Positions 1 to 5,517 of a stretch of 5,639 nucleotides of DNA are shown in pieces. The first letter of the stretch is position 1. Each line of letters starts with the position of its first letter. Below the pieces are notes generated by a model that was given only the letters and a program-made list of their open reading frames with translations, had not been told where the DNA came from and searched no databases. The stretch comes from Deltaproteobacteria bacterium (lineage in GTDB: Bacteria; Desulfobacterota; Desulfobacteria; Desulfobacterales; JAFDCJ01): assembly GCA_024277475.1 (NCBI GenBank), contig JAJRVC010000682.1, forward strand, positions 1 to 5,639, given 5' to 3'. Position numbers and translations under genes: made by a program.

Positions 1-1
1 G

Positions 2-910
2 GTTAACCCCGAGCGTATCATTGAAGCAGTCGGAAACCAGGGGATAACCAACATGTTCGCCTCACCGGCACTCCTGAACCGAGTCGGCCGTTACGGTCAG
101 CAAAAGCGGGTAAAATTGCCTTCGCTAAAGCGAGTTATTTCCGCCGGTGCTCCGGTGTCTGCAGATAATATCGAACGCTTCAGCGCATTATTAAATGATG
201 ATGCTGAAATTCACACACCCTATGGGGCTACGGAGGCGGTTCCGATTATATCAATTAAGAGCCGGGAAATCCTGATGGAAACCCGACAACTCAGTAAGAA
301 AGGTTACGGAATCTGCATCGGACGACCTATTAACAATATCGACATTCGAATCATACGCATCAGCGACGATCCCATTGAAAGATGGTCCGATGACCTGCCG
401 GTCTCCCGGGGTAAAATCGGTGAGATCACGGTTAAAGGGGCTTTGGTCAGCCGCATGTATTTTGAAAATCCGGCTGCCGATGCCCTTGCCAAGATTAAAG
501 AAGGCCATGAAATCCACCATCGCATGGGAGATTTGGGCTGGCTGGATGACAAGGGACGTCTCTGGTTTTGCGGGCGTAAGAGCCATCGGGTCATTTCAGC
601 CGGGCAGACTCTTTTCACCATACCCTGTGAAGCCATCTTTAACAATCATCCCCGGGTATTTCGCAGCGCGCTTGTGGGTGTCGGTCCCCGGCTGCAACAG
701 CAACCGGTAATTATCGTTGAGCTTGAAAAGAGGGAAACCCGCCGTAACCTGCGAAAGCTGGAAAAAGAGCTGCTCAGTATGGCAGAGGCCAACAAATTGA
801 CAAAAAGCATTCAGACCCTATTGTTTCACAAATCCTTTCCCGTCGATATACGCCATAATTCTAAAATCTTTCGGGAAAAACTTGCAATTTGGGCTGAGAA
901 AAGAACTTAG
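2..910 (+). CDS. oleC: OleC-type AMP-forming beta-lactone synthetase, C-terminal part (5' end outside window)
   Basis: C-terminal part of an acyl-adenylate-forming (ANL superfamily) enzyme. The frame is open from base 2, so the true start lies upstream and the ATG at 53 is internal; about 302 residues are visible against roughly 550 for OleC. Counting from the Met at 53, I see the adenine-binding YGATE motif (57-61), the GDLGWLDDKGRLWFCGRK block with the ribose-binding Asp (D160) and hinge region (159-176), and near the C terminus PVDIRHNSKIFREKLA (263-278), with a Lys (K271) at the A10 position. The RHN-S-K-I-x-R-x-x-L ending and YGATEA are typical of OleC rather than of ordinary acyl-CoA ligases. 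OleC uses ATP to convert 2-alkyl-3-hydroxyalkanoic acids into beta-lactones in long-chain olefin synthesis. The OleD-type gene directly downstream supports this. A related fatty-acid CoA ligase cannot be fully excluded because the N-terminal half is missing. Confidence 0.85.
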   Translation, partial: VNPERIIEAVGNQGITNMFASPALLNRVGRYGQQKRVKLPSLKRVISAGAPVSADNIERFSALLNDDAEIHTPYGATEAVPIISIKSREILMETRQLSKKGYGICIGRPINNIDIRIIRISDDPIERWSDDLPVSRGKIGEITVKGALVSRMYFENPAADALAKIKEGHEIHHRMGDLGWLDDKGRLWFCGRKSHRVISAGQTLFTIPCEAIFNNHPRVFRSALVGVGPRLQQQPVIIVELEKRETRRNLRKLEKELLSMAEANKLTKSIQTLLFHKSFPVDIRHNSKIFREKLAIWAEKRT

Positions 911-913
911 CCA

Positions 914-938
914 CCTGTGGCGGAACTTTTCCGACAGG
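914..938 (+). promoter_or_regulatory. Hairpin in the oleC-oleD gap
   Basis: Arms cctgt (914-918) and acagg (934-938) pair, followed inward by a gg bulge and a second perfect stem cggaa/ttccg (921-925 with 929-933) around a 3-base loop. It begins four bases after the oleC stop. No T-run follows (ataacaaaaatt comes next), so it is not a classic Rho-independent terminator. It could be an mRNA processing or stability element, or a weak attenuator. The structure is read directly from the sequence; the role is inferred. Confidence 0.4.
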
Positions 939-971
939 ATAACAAAAATTCCTATTCTTTAATTTAATCCA

Positions 972-2012
972 ATGAACAAAAAAGCATTTGACAAGGTAGC
1001 ATCCCGGCCCACGGTTTTAGTAACCGGTGGCGGTGGGTTTCTCGGCAGTGCGATCATCGAGCGTCTGGTTGCCCGTGGCGATTCAGTTCGCAGTCTTGCC
1101 CGTGGCGATTACCCAAAACTTGCGAACATGGGTGTCGACCAGATCCGGGGCGATATCGGGGATCGGCAAACCGTCGAAACGGCCTGCCTCGGGATGAAAC
1201 TGGTGTATCATGTCGCGGCCAAACCACCCCCTTGGGGGAAATACCGCGACTATTATAAAACCAATGTCACCGGCACCCAAAATGTTATTGACGGATGCAG
1301 CCGTAACAATATTTCAAGACTTATTTACACCAGCACGCCCAGTGTTGTTTTCGACGGAAGCGATATGCAGGGCTTAAGCGAATCGGCTCCCTACCCTGCC
1401 AGGTTAAAGGCCTATTATCCTAAAACCAAAGCCATGGCTGAACAACTGGTCTTGAGCGCAACCGGTAATCGTCTGCAGACTGTAGTATTAAGGCCCCATC
1501 AAATTTGGGGTCCGGGGGATCCCCACTTTGCACCCCGGTTAATCGCCCGGGCAAAAAAACTGAAGCGTATCGGCAACGGCAACAATCTGGTCGATACGAC
1601 CTATATCGATAACGCGGCAGATGCCCACATACTGGCGGCTGATACATTGAAAAAAAATTCTGCAATATCCGGCAATATCTATTTTATCAGCCAGGCAGAT
1701 CCGATACCCGCCTGGGATATGATCGATGCTATCCTGGCAGCCGCCGGGCTTCCCCCGGTAAAAGGCACCCTATCCTACAAAACGGCCTGGACTCTCGGTG
1801 CAATCATGGAATTTTTCTACCGTGCCTTTCAATTACCCGGAGAGCCCCCGATGACCCGATTTCTTGCCGATGCGGTTGCCAAATCTCACTGGTTTGATAT
1901 AAGTGCTGCAAAAAGAGATCTGGGATACATACCCGGGGTATCTACAAAAGAGGGGCTACGCAGACTGGAAGATTGGCTCAAAAAGAGTGATGTAAAAGGA
2001 GTTAAGAAATGA
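972..2012 (+). CDS. oleD: OleD-type NAD(P)-dependent 2-alkyl-3-oxoalkanoate reductase (extended SDR)
   Basis: Complete 346-residue extended short-chain dehydrogenase/reductase of the epimerase/3-beta-HSD type, the usual length for OleD. The N terminus has the Rossmann beta strand and glycine motif VLVTGGGGFLG (15-25, G19xxG22xxG25). The SDR catalytic elements are the Ser-containing YTSTPSVVFDG segment (119-129) and YPKTK (Y149xxxK153). VVLRPHQIWGPGD lies downstream, as in sugar-epimerase-like SDRs. In the Ole pathway this enzyme reduces the beta-keto acid made by OleA to the beta-hydroxy acid used by OleC. It follows oleC by 61 bases and its stop overlaps the next gene (ATGA). The ATG at 972 is the first start after an in-frame TAA at 960 and sits 13 residues before the Rossmann motif. 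No good Shine-Dalgarno sequence precedes it, so translation may depend on coupling or be weak. Another sterol-dehydrogenase-like SDR is the main alternative. Confidence 0.85.
   Translation: MNKKAFDKVASRPTVLVTGGGGFLGSAIIERLVARGDSVRSLARGDYPKLANMGVDQIRGDIGDRQTVETACLGMKLVYHVAAKPPPWGKYRDYYKTNVTGTQNVIDGCSRNNISRLIYTSTPSVVFDGSDMQGLSESAPYPARLKAYYPKTKAMAEQLVLSATGNRLQTVVLRPHQIWGPGDPHFAPRLIARAKKLKRIGNGNNLVDTTYIDNAADAHILAADTLKKNSAISGNIYFISQADPIPAWDMIDAILAAAGLPPVKGTLSYKTAWTLGAIMEFFYRAFQLPGEPPMTRFLADAVAKSHWFDISAAKRDLGYIPGVSTKEGLRRLEDWLKKSDVKGVKK
1996..2001 (+). promoter_or_regulatory. Ribosome binding site of the PocR-domain gene, inside oleD
   Basis: AAGGAG lies seven bases before the ATG at 2009, within the last codons of oleD. 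It fixes the start of the downstream gene and supports the 4-base ATGA overlap as true translational coupling. Confidence 0.7.
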
Positions 2013-2515
2013 AGCTGACCGATATTGCACCTGAGGAAATATGGGCAGAGCTGGAAGAAAAAATCAATAAACGATCCGGATTAGATGCCAACGTGTTTAA
2101 CGTAGAAGGCTATCGTATATCGGAATGTAAAAATTGGGCCAACAAATTATGCCCGGCAATTAAGGCCACCGACAAAGGGCAGAGCTTTATTTGTGCCCCG
2201 GCACACATGAATATTGCCGTGCAGGCGATGAGGACGAAAAAGACAGTCATCGAGGAATGTGATGCCGGCCTCGTCAAGATGGTTGTTCCTGTTTTTGTCG
2301 CTGACGAATTTGTCGGTGCCATCGGTGCATGCGGGTTTTTGTTGGATGATGGTGAAATTGATACATTTCTGATACATAAAACGACCGGTATTGCTGAAGA
2401 AAAAATTGAGTCTTTGTCTGAAGGAATTACGGCCATCACCACTGCCAAAGCGGAATCTCTCAGCAACTATATCACTGAACAGATTGAAATGATTATCGCT
2501 AATCGAATTAGATGA
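2009..2515 (+). CDS. Stand-alone PocR sensory-domain protein
   Basis: 168 residues, essentially only a PocR ligand-binding domain (the sensory domain named after the propanediol/cobalamin regulator PocR). Recognisable family features are an N-terminal helix followed by GLDANVFNVEGYRIS, the segment EECDAGLVKMVVPVFVADEFVGAIGACGFLL (about 82-112) and a C-terminal helix. Five cysteines (C40, C48, C62, C84, C108) are spread over the domain; C84 and C108 fall at conserved family positions. No DNA-binding, kinase or cyclase output domain is present, and there is no signal peptide or membrane segment, so it should be cytoplasmic. PocR domains are thought to bind small ligands. What this one binds, and to which partner it signals, cannot be read from the sequence. 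It overlaps oleD by 4 bases and is 16 bases from the next gene, so all are probably co-transcribed. Confidence 0.75.
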   Translation: MKLTDIAPEEIWAELEEKINKRSGLDANVFNVEGYRISECKNWANKLCPAIKATDKGQSFICAPAHMNIAVQAMRTKKTVIEECDAGLVKMVVPVFVADEFVGAIGACGFLLDDGEIDTFLIHKTTGIAEEKIESLSEGITAITTAKAESLSNYITEQIEMIIANRIR

Positions 2516-2531
2516 AAAAGGATTTTAAGCA

Positions 2532-3017
2532 ATGCTAGTACGGTTCAACAATGAAGTTTTATCTTACGGGCCCGGCGCTGTCTTGCCGCAGAATCTAAAT
2601 AGTGAATGGATAAAGATTTTACAGAAAATGGCGGACGACTTTTTAGACACCAACTTCGACCTTCAAGAATGTAAAGATCCTCGAAATATCAGTGACCCGG
2701 TTTTGACGGCTTGCGTCTATGAAATAGCAAGATATCAAGGCGGAGAAAAAGTTGATTTCACAGCAAGAGAAATGGCGGAAAAAGTGGCGATCTATGCCCT
2801 CGCGATTACGATGGAATCGGTTAACAGGGAATTAAATATCGAATTGAAACCGCCGACTCTTGATAATGTCCTTTCGATGGACAGAATTATTGCTTATAAA
2901 GATACCAATCCTGAATTCGTAAAAATTCTGAAACAGGCATGTATTGTTCGAAATTCAGAAAAGGGCTGGTTCCAGAATATCAAAGAAAAGCTCCTGTCAG
3001 TCAGTGCGGAAGATTAA
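2532..3017 (+). CDS. Conserved-looking helical protein of unknown function
   Basis: 161 residues. I do not recognise the family. The start ATG has an AAGGA ribosome binding site (2518-2522) nine bases upstream, and the gene follows the PocR gene after 16 bases, so it reads as the last gene of the operon. The sequence is soluble (no signal peptide, no membrane segment). It starts with an unusual segment rich in Asn, Gly and Pro (residues 5-23), followed by mostly amphipathic helices: SEWIKILQKMADDFLD (24-39), DPVLTACVYEIARYQG (55-70), an Ala/Met-rich helix around MAEKVAIYALAITMESVNREL (84-104), and NPEFVKILKQACIV (126-139). Two cysteines recur in helical contexts (C47, C60). Position next to a PocR sensor suggests a partner or accessory role, but this is only a context argument. 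Confidence 0.6.
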   Translation: MLVRFNNEVLSYGPGAVLPQNLNSEWIKILQKMADDFLDTNFDLQECKDPRNISDPVLTACVYEIARYQGGEKVDFTAREMAEKVAIYALAITMESVNRELNIELKPPTLDNVLSMDRIIAYKDTNPEFVKILKQACIVRNSEKGWFQNIKEKLLSVSAED

Positions 3018-3130
3018 ATTTTTTGTCTTTGACAATCTCGTAAAAAGTCGAAATTCTCGAATTTTGACCTTATAACTTATTGAAACTATTAAGTACGAAA
3101 TTTTAGTTTTGAGCTTTTTATGCCTTTTAG

Positions 3131-3151
3131 CGGCCATATCATCTTTGGCCG
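3131..3151. terminator. Possible terminator-like stem-loop between operon and small ORF
   Basis: Perfect 6-base GC-rich arms cggcca (3131-3136) and tggccg (3146-3151) around a 9-base loop, flanked by tttt upstream and aaaa downstream. The tail on the + strand is aaaatatttta rather than a T-run, so termination is uncertain. It is the strongest stem between the end of the operon (3017) and the next gene start at 3352. Confidence 0.25.
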
Positions 3152-3335
3152 AAAATATTTTAGACAGCCAAGAGCTTTTCAATATCAGTTTCGCTAAAGG
3201 TTCCGGCAAAATTGCCGATTAGCCATTTATGATCAATATGATTCTAAGGAACTGGATAGCGACAGGCCCTATGCCCACTACGAACAACACCGTACATAAT
3301 ATCCTCCGGGTAAGCCCTGAAAAATAATCATTAAG

Positions 3336-3342
3336 AAGGGGG
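3336..3342 (+). promoter_or_regulatory. Ribosome binding site deciding the GTG start at 3352
   Basis: AAGGGGG (within agaagggggaaaa) is nine bases upstream of the GTG at 3352. It is the best purine-rich site in the 900-base gap and the main reason to accept the small membrane-protein gene below. Confidence 0.5.
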
Positions 3343-3351
3343 AAAACCACC

Positions 3352-3525
3352 GTGAATGGTTTGGATTTAGTTGTTTTAGCAATTTTATCGACGACGGCAG
3401 TTGTCATTATAGGATTTGTGGCGAAAGCCTGTCATGTTTTGAAAAAGGATTGGAGCCGAGGCCGTAGTCTGTTGGAGATAAAGCCCATGCCCCAACCGAT
3501 AAAGAAACAGCCTTACCTGAACTGA
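3352..3525 (+). CDS. Small single-pass membrane protein, 57 residues, GTG start
   Basis: The GTG start with a strong upstream purine-rich site opens a 57-codon frame ending in TGA at 3523-3525. After MNGLD comes one continuous hydrophobic stretch (about residues 4-24: LDLVVLAILSTTAVVIIGFV), long enough for a transmembrane helix. It is followed by a basic tail (AKACHVLKKDWSRGRS, 25-39) and a Pro/Lys-rich end. Under the positive-inside rule the C terminus should be cytoplasmic and the short N terminus periplasmic. No family is recognised. It stands alone between the ole operon and the insertion element, so context gives no function. The coding call rests on the ribosome binding site plus the clean hydrophobic/basic layout; a chance ORF is possible because it is short. 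Confidence 0.5.
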   Translation: MNGLDLVVLAILSTTAVVIIGFVAKACHVLKKDWSRGRSLLEIKPMPQPIKKQPYLN

Positions 3526-3750
3526 GCGGTTCAATCTTCAACAAATCTCCCGCAGCCATCCAGCGTAAATATACCCTATCGCTTATGCCGGGTCTCCCCC
3601 ACCAATCGAAGCTTCAAAGTTACACCTAATATTTCAGCAAAGGTTATAATATAAAATTCTAAGGAATTCTTCCCGCCGAGAGCATCCTCCCAAAAGGCTC
3701 AGGGGCGAACGAGGGAGTGCTGGTTTTATTACATACGAGTGCCTAAAATG
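3526..3750. other. Non-coding stretch with an imperfect GC-rich hairpin
   Basis: No CDS supported. A TATAAT hexamer occurs at 3645-3650, but I see no matching -35 at normal spacing, so I do not call a promoter. About 30 bases downstream is an imperfect hairpin: agca and ctccc (3681-3691, two-base bulge between) pair with gggag and tgct (3713-3721) around a 21-base loop, then ggttttatt. It could be a small structured RNA or a weak terminator; evidence is thin. Confidence 0.25.
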
Positions 3751-3850
3751 AGCTAAAGTGAACTAAAGTGAACTAAAGTGAACTAAAGTGAACTAAAGTG
3801 AACTAAAGTGAACTAAAGTGAACTAAAGTGAACTAAAGTTAAGGAATTCT
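3660..3850. repeat. Direct repeat taaggaattct bracketing hairpin plus tandem array
   Basis: The 11-base word taaggaattct occurs at 3660-3670 and again at 3840-3850. Between the copies lie the GC-rich hairpin and the 10-base tandem array. The repeats may mark the ends of one small intergenic module, or may be a coincidence in AT-rich DNA. Confidence 0.4.
3751..3840. repeat. Tandem array of a 10-base unit (aactaaagtg), nine units
   Basis: Seven perfect head-to-tail copies of aactaaagtg (3761-3830) are preceded by one single-base variant (agctaaagtg, 3751-3760) and followed by another (aactaaagtt, 3831-3840). A more degenerate copy (gcctaaaatg, 3741-3750) precedes the array. There are no spacers, so it is not a CRISPR. 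Stops occur in all three frames on both strands, because a 10-base period rotates the frame, so it is not coding. The period is close to one DNA helical turn, which would place any protein bound to each unit on one face of the helix. The array ends about 110 bases before tnpA. Such perfect short units are prone to slippage and should vary in copy number between strains. Confidence 0.9.
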
Positions 3851-3920
3851 ATCTTTTTTATAAACGACAGTGTCCTTTCGGCAAGCGTGCATGAAAAATA
3901 ATCCGTAATGATGTACTATT

Positions 3921-3951
3921 GGTTATCAAATCATAAAGAAGGAGGATAACC
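3921..3951 (+). promoter_or_regulatory. Hairpin around the tnpA ribosome binding site
   Basis: Perfect 7-base arms ggttatc (3921-3927) and gataacc (3945-3951) enclose a 17-base loop containing most of the consensus-perfect AAGGAGG (3939-3945), seven bases before the ATG at 3953. The right arm begins with the last base of the ribosome binding site and ends just before the start codon. Folding in the mRNA would constrain initiation, a common way to keep transposition genes low. The structure is seen; the control role is inferred. Confidence 0.4.
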
Positions 3952-3952
3952 G

Positions 3953-4360
3953 ATGGATCCACCCGCCCCAGCGAACAAGAAACTCACCGTTGAACAAGTC
4001 CAAAAACAATTTGAGCTTTGGCGTCGAAGCAGAGCAAAACGAGGCGCCATTCCCGATGCATTATGGCAAGCCGCCGTAATGCTGTTTCCGGATTACCCTG
4101 TGCATCGAATCTCAAAAGCATTGCGGCTTAACTATACCGATTTGAAACACCGTGTCACTGCGCACCGATCAACTTGTGAGCAGCCCGATGTCAACACAGC
4201 CGGCTTTATTGAACTGGACCTGGACGATCCAATGCGTTGTGGCCAGTGTATCATCGAAATGGCGGATCAAAAAGGCGCCACCATGAGGATGCACTTTAGA
4301 GGCAAAACGGATTTTGACCTTCTCGAACTTGCCAAAGCATTCTGGAGCGAAAAGCCATGA
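3953..4360 (+). CDS. tnpA: IS66-type TnpA-like accessory protein (helix-turn-helix)
   Basis: 135 residues, fitting the small first ORF of IS66-family elements. Residues 16-30 (VQKQFELWRRSRAKR) form a basic helix, and residues 33-70 (IPDALWQAAVMLFPDYPV, then HRISKALRLNYTDLKHRVTA) look like a helix-turn-helix that would bind element DNA. The C-terminal half has a hydrophobic, acidic segment and a final helix (LLELAKAFW) of the kind seen in this family. The start is fixed by the consensus AAGGAGG at 3939-3945. The gene overlaps tnpB by ATGA. In IS66, TnpA is needed together with TnpB and TnpC for transposition although it is not the catalytic subunit. Its assignment leans on the unmistakable tnpB next to it, since the protein is divergent from classical TnpA. 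Confidence 0.7.
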   Translation: MDPPAPANKKLTVEQVQKQFELWRRSRAKRGAIPDALWQAAVMLFPDYPVHRISKALRLNYTDLKHRVTAHRSTCEQPDVNTAGFIELDLDDPMRCGQCIIEMADQKGATMRMHFRGKTDFDLLELAKAFWSEKP

Positions 4361-4737
4361 TCCAGGTCACCCCGCAGATGCGGATCCTTTTAGCGGTGCA
4401 GCCGGCGGATTTTAGAAAAGGAATAGACGGTTTGGCTCAAGTATGCCGGCAGGTCCTTAAAAAAGATCCGTTTTCAGGATATGTTTTCATTTTCCGTAAC
4501 AAAAGGGCGACTGCCATCAAGGTGCTCATGTATGACGGGCAAGGTTTTTGGCTGTGTCAGAAGCGATTGTCCAAGGGCCGGTTTAACTGGTGGCCGGCTG
4601 ACGGCAACTCGTGTCTAAGGCAGCTGGCCGTTCATGAGGTGCAGCTTTTAATATGGAACGGCGAACTGCACAAGTCACGGGTGGCACCTTTATTCAAACC
4701 CATTGACCAAGCCGGTGAGAAATCTTTAAAAAAATGA
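4357..4737 (+). CDS. tnpB: IS66 family accessory protein TnpB
   Basis: 126 residues (family about 115-120), carrying the whole IS66 TnpB (Orf2) signature: ILLAVQPADFRKGIDGLA (10-27), KKDPFSGYVFIFRNKRATAIK (35-55), and the tail MYDGQGFWLCQKRLSKGRF (58-76) leading into WWP. This is not the RNA-guided nuclease also called TnpB (IS200/IS605); the names coincide only. The start at 4357 overlaps the tnpA stop and has ggag at 4344-4347 in front. The protein is cytoplasmic and has no nuclease motif; its exact role in IS66 transposition is not established. It is followed by a DUF4338 gene instead of the expected tnpC. The frame is intact with no sign of decay. Confidence 0.93.
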   Translation: MIQVTPQMRILLAVQPADFRKGIDGLAQVCRQVLKKDPFSGYVFIFRNKRATAIKVLMYDGQGFWLCQKRLSKGRFNWWPADGNSCLRQLAVHEVQLLIWNGELHKSRVAPLFKPIDQAGEKSLKK

Positions 4738-4764
4738 TCCGGTGCACTTGCGTTCCGTTCGGTA

Positions 4765-5517
4765 ATGTGCTATTTTGCCCCTATGAGTTTGCAATTCAAA
4801 TATCGGGGCAAGCTGCTGACCAGCGATGATGTCGCGTTTATCAATCGATTAATCGGTGAAAATCCCAGCGATAGCCGCTGGGCTTTATCTAAAAAGCTTT
4901 GCCGTGCCTGGAATTGGGTGCAGCCCAACGGGGCCCTTAAAGATATGGTCTGCCGCGGCTTGATGCTTGAGCTTCACCGGGCCGGGCATATCCGGCTGCC
5001 GGCCAAAAAACGTCGTGTCAACAACCCGTTTGTCAACCGCACAAAGCCGGCGAAAGTCACAATTGATCACAGCCGTGTTGATGGGAAACTGTCTGAGATC
5101 AAACCGCTGCAATTTTGTCAGGTTCGCCGTACGGCATCGGAAAAGCTGTTTAACAGTCTCATCGAGCACTACCACTATCTGGGTTATTGTCATCCGGTGG
5201 GTGAACAGCTTAAATACATCGTCTATTCTCAGCAAAGACCCATTGCCTGTCTGGCCTGGTCTTCAGCTGCGCGTCACATAGGTTGCCGGGACCGCTTTAT
5301 CGGCTGGTCGGCACACAGCCGAAAAGAGCATATTCATCTGTTGGCGTACAACACCCGGTTTTTAATACTGCCCTGGGTCCGGGTTGACTGCGCTGCGTCC
5401 CACATATTGGCCCGCATGGCCAAAATTGTCTGTCAAGACTGGCAGGCGATCTACCGCCATCGGATCTATTACCTTGAAACTTTTGTGGACAAACAGCGTT
5501 TACTCTACCTTTCATAA
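4765..5517 (+). CDS. DUF4338 (DruA-like) protein, C-terminally truncated, in IS66-like element
   Basis: 250 residues of the DUF4338 family, the domain also found in DruA of the Druantia phage-defence system. Visible blocks: the N-terminal segment through WNWVQPNGALKDMVCRGLML (49-68), LIEHYHYLGYCHPVGEQLKY (132-151), RDRFIGWSAHSR (175-186), NTRFLILPWVRV (196-207), ASHILARMAK (211-220), DWQAIY, and ETFVD (238-242). Family members continue after ETFVD with a conserved G-T-C-Y-x-A-A-N-W region and a Gly/Arg-rich stretch. Here the frame instead ends eight residues later in QRLLYLS, so roughly the last 45-50 residues are missing and the protein is probably non-functional. An alternative start at the in-frame ATG 4783 (MSLQFKYRGK) fits the family N terminus better; neither start has a clear ribosome binding site. 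The role in the element is unknown. A transposition-related function is suggested by its position where tnpC normally sits, while defence is the role known for Druantia DruA. Confidence 0.8.
   Translation: MCYFAPMSLQFKYRGKLLTSDDVAFINRLIGENPSDSRWALSKKLCRAWNWVQPNGALKDMVCRGLMLELHRAGHIRLPAKKRRVNNPFVNRTKPAKVTIDHSRVDGKLSEIKPLQFCQVRRTASEKLFNSLIEHYHYLGYCHPVGEQLKYIVYSQQRPIACLAWSSAARHIGCRDRFIGWSAHSRKEHIHLLAYNTRFLILPWVRVDCAASHILARMAKIVCQDWQAIYRHRIYYLETFVDKQRLLYLS

Larger units (their letters stand above)
3018..3351. other. Intergenic region with small inverted repeats, no supported gene
   Basis: AT-rich spacer after the ole operon. I find no convincing CDS. Three inverted repeats are visible: 3047-3068 (gtcgaaattc / gaattttgac, one mismatch), 3131-3151 (cggcca / tggccg, 9-base loop, with tttt/aaaa arms outside a 2-base bulge) and 3204-3217 (cggcaa / ttgccg). 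None is followed by a clean T-run. The stretch tctcgtaaaaagtc (3036-3049) resembles a repeat I associate with deltaproteobacterial intergenic regions; that is from memory and not verified. Confidence 0.45.
3953..5503 (+). mobile_element. IS66-like insertion element remnant carrying tnpA, tnpB and a DUF4338 gene
   Basis: Three co-oriented, tightly spaced genes: IS66-type accessory proteins TnpA and TnpB (4-base overlap), then a DUF4338 gene 27 bases on. The usual third IS66 gene, the DDE transposase tnpC, is absent. I could not find terminal inverted repeats: the left end lies somewhere between the tandem array and 3953, and the right end is missing because the last gene is cut near 5500. The limits given are therefore the coding core, not the true ends. 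Nothing in the flanks allows a target-site duplication to be called. Confidence 0.6.

Noticed and set aside
2997..3209. Minus-strand 70-codon frame in the post-operon spacer
   Set aside because: It overlaps the 3' end of the operon gene, has no evident ribosome binding site, and its Lys/Ser/Ile-rich peptide looks like translated AT-rich spacer.
3075..3220. Plus-strand open stretch with a signal-peptide-like segment (LSFLCLLAAISSLA) ending at a TAG near 3218
   Set aside because: No ATG or GTG start and no ribosome binding site; only a TTG could start it. It may be a decayed gene but is too weak to annotate.
3219..3407. Minus-strand 62-codon hydrophobic frame
   Set aside because: It is antisense to the better-supported small membrane-protein gene, and its hydrophobicity mirrors that gene on the other strand.
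3645..3650. TATAAT as a -10 promoter element
   Set aside because: No acceptable -35 hexamer at 16-18 base spacing, and no gene or convincing RNA starts just downstream.
3751..3840. CRISPR array
   Set aside because: Units are 10 bases, directly abutting, with no spacers and no cas genes nearby.
4357..4737. RNA-guided TnpB nuclease (IS200/IS605 type) with an omega RNA
   Set aside because: The protein is the small IS66 TnpB; it has no RuvC or zinc-finger motifs and is far too short.
4864..4882. Terminator-like 7-base hairpin (cccagcg / cgctggg) followed by ctttat
   Set aside because: It lies inside the DUF4338 coding region in a conserved part of the protein; the stem is most simply explained by codon choice.
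4765..5517. A Druantia phage-defence system
   Set aside because: Only a DruA-like domain is present, truncated, and next to IS66 genes; none of the other large Druantia genes such as the DruE helicase is in the window.
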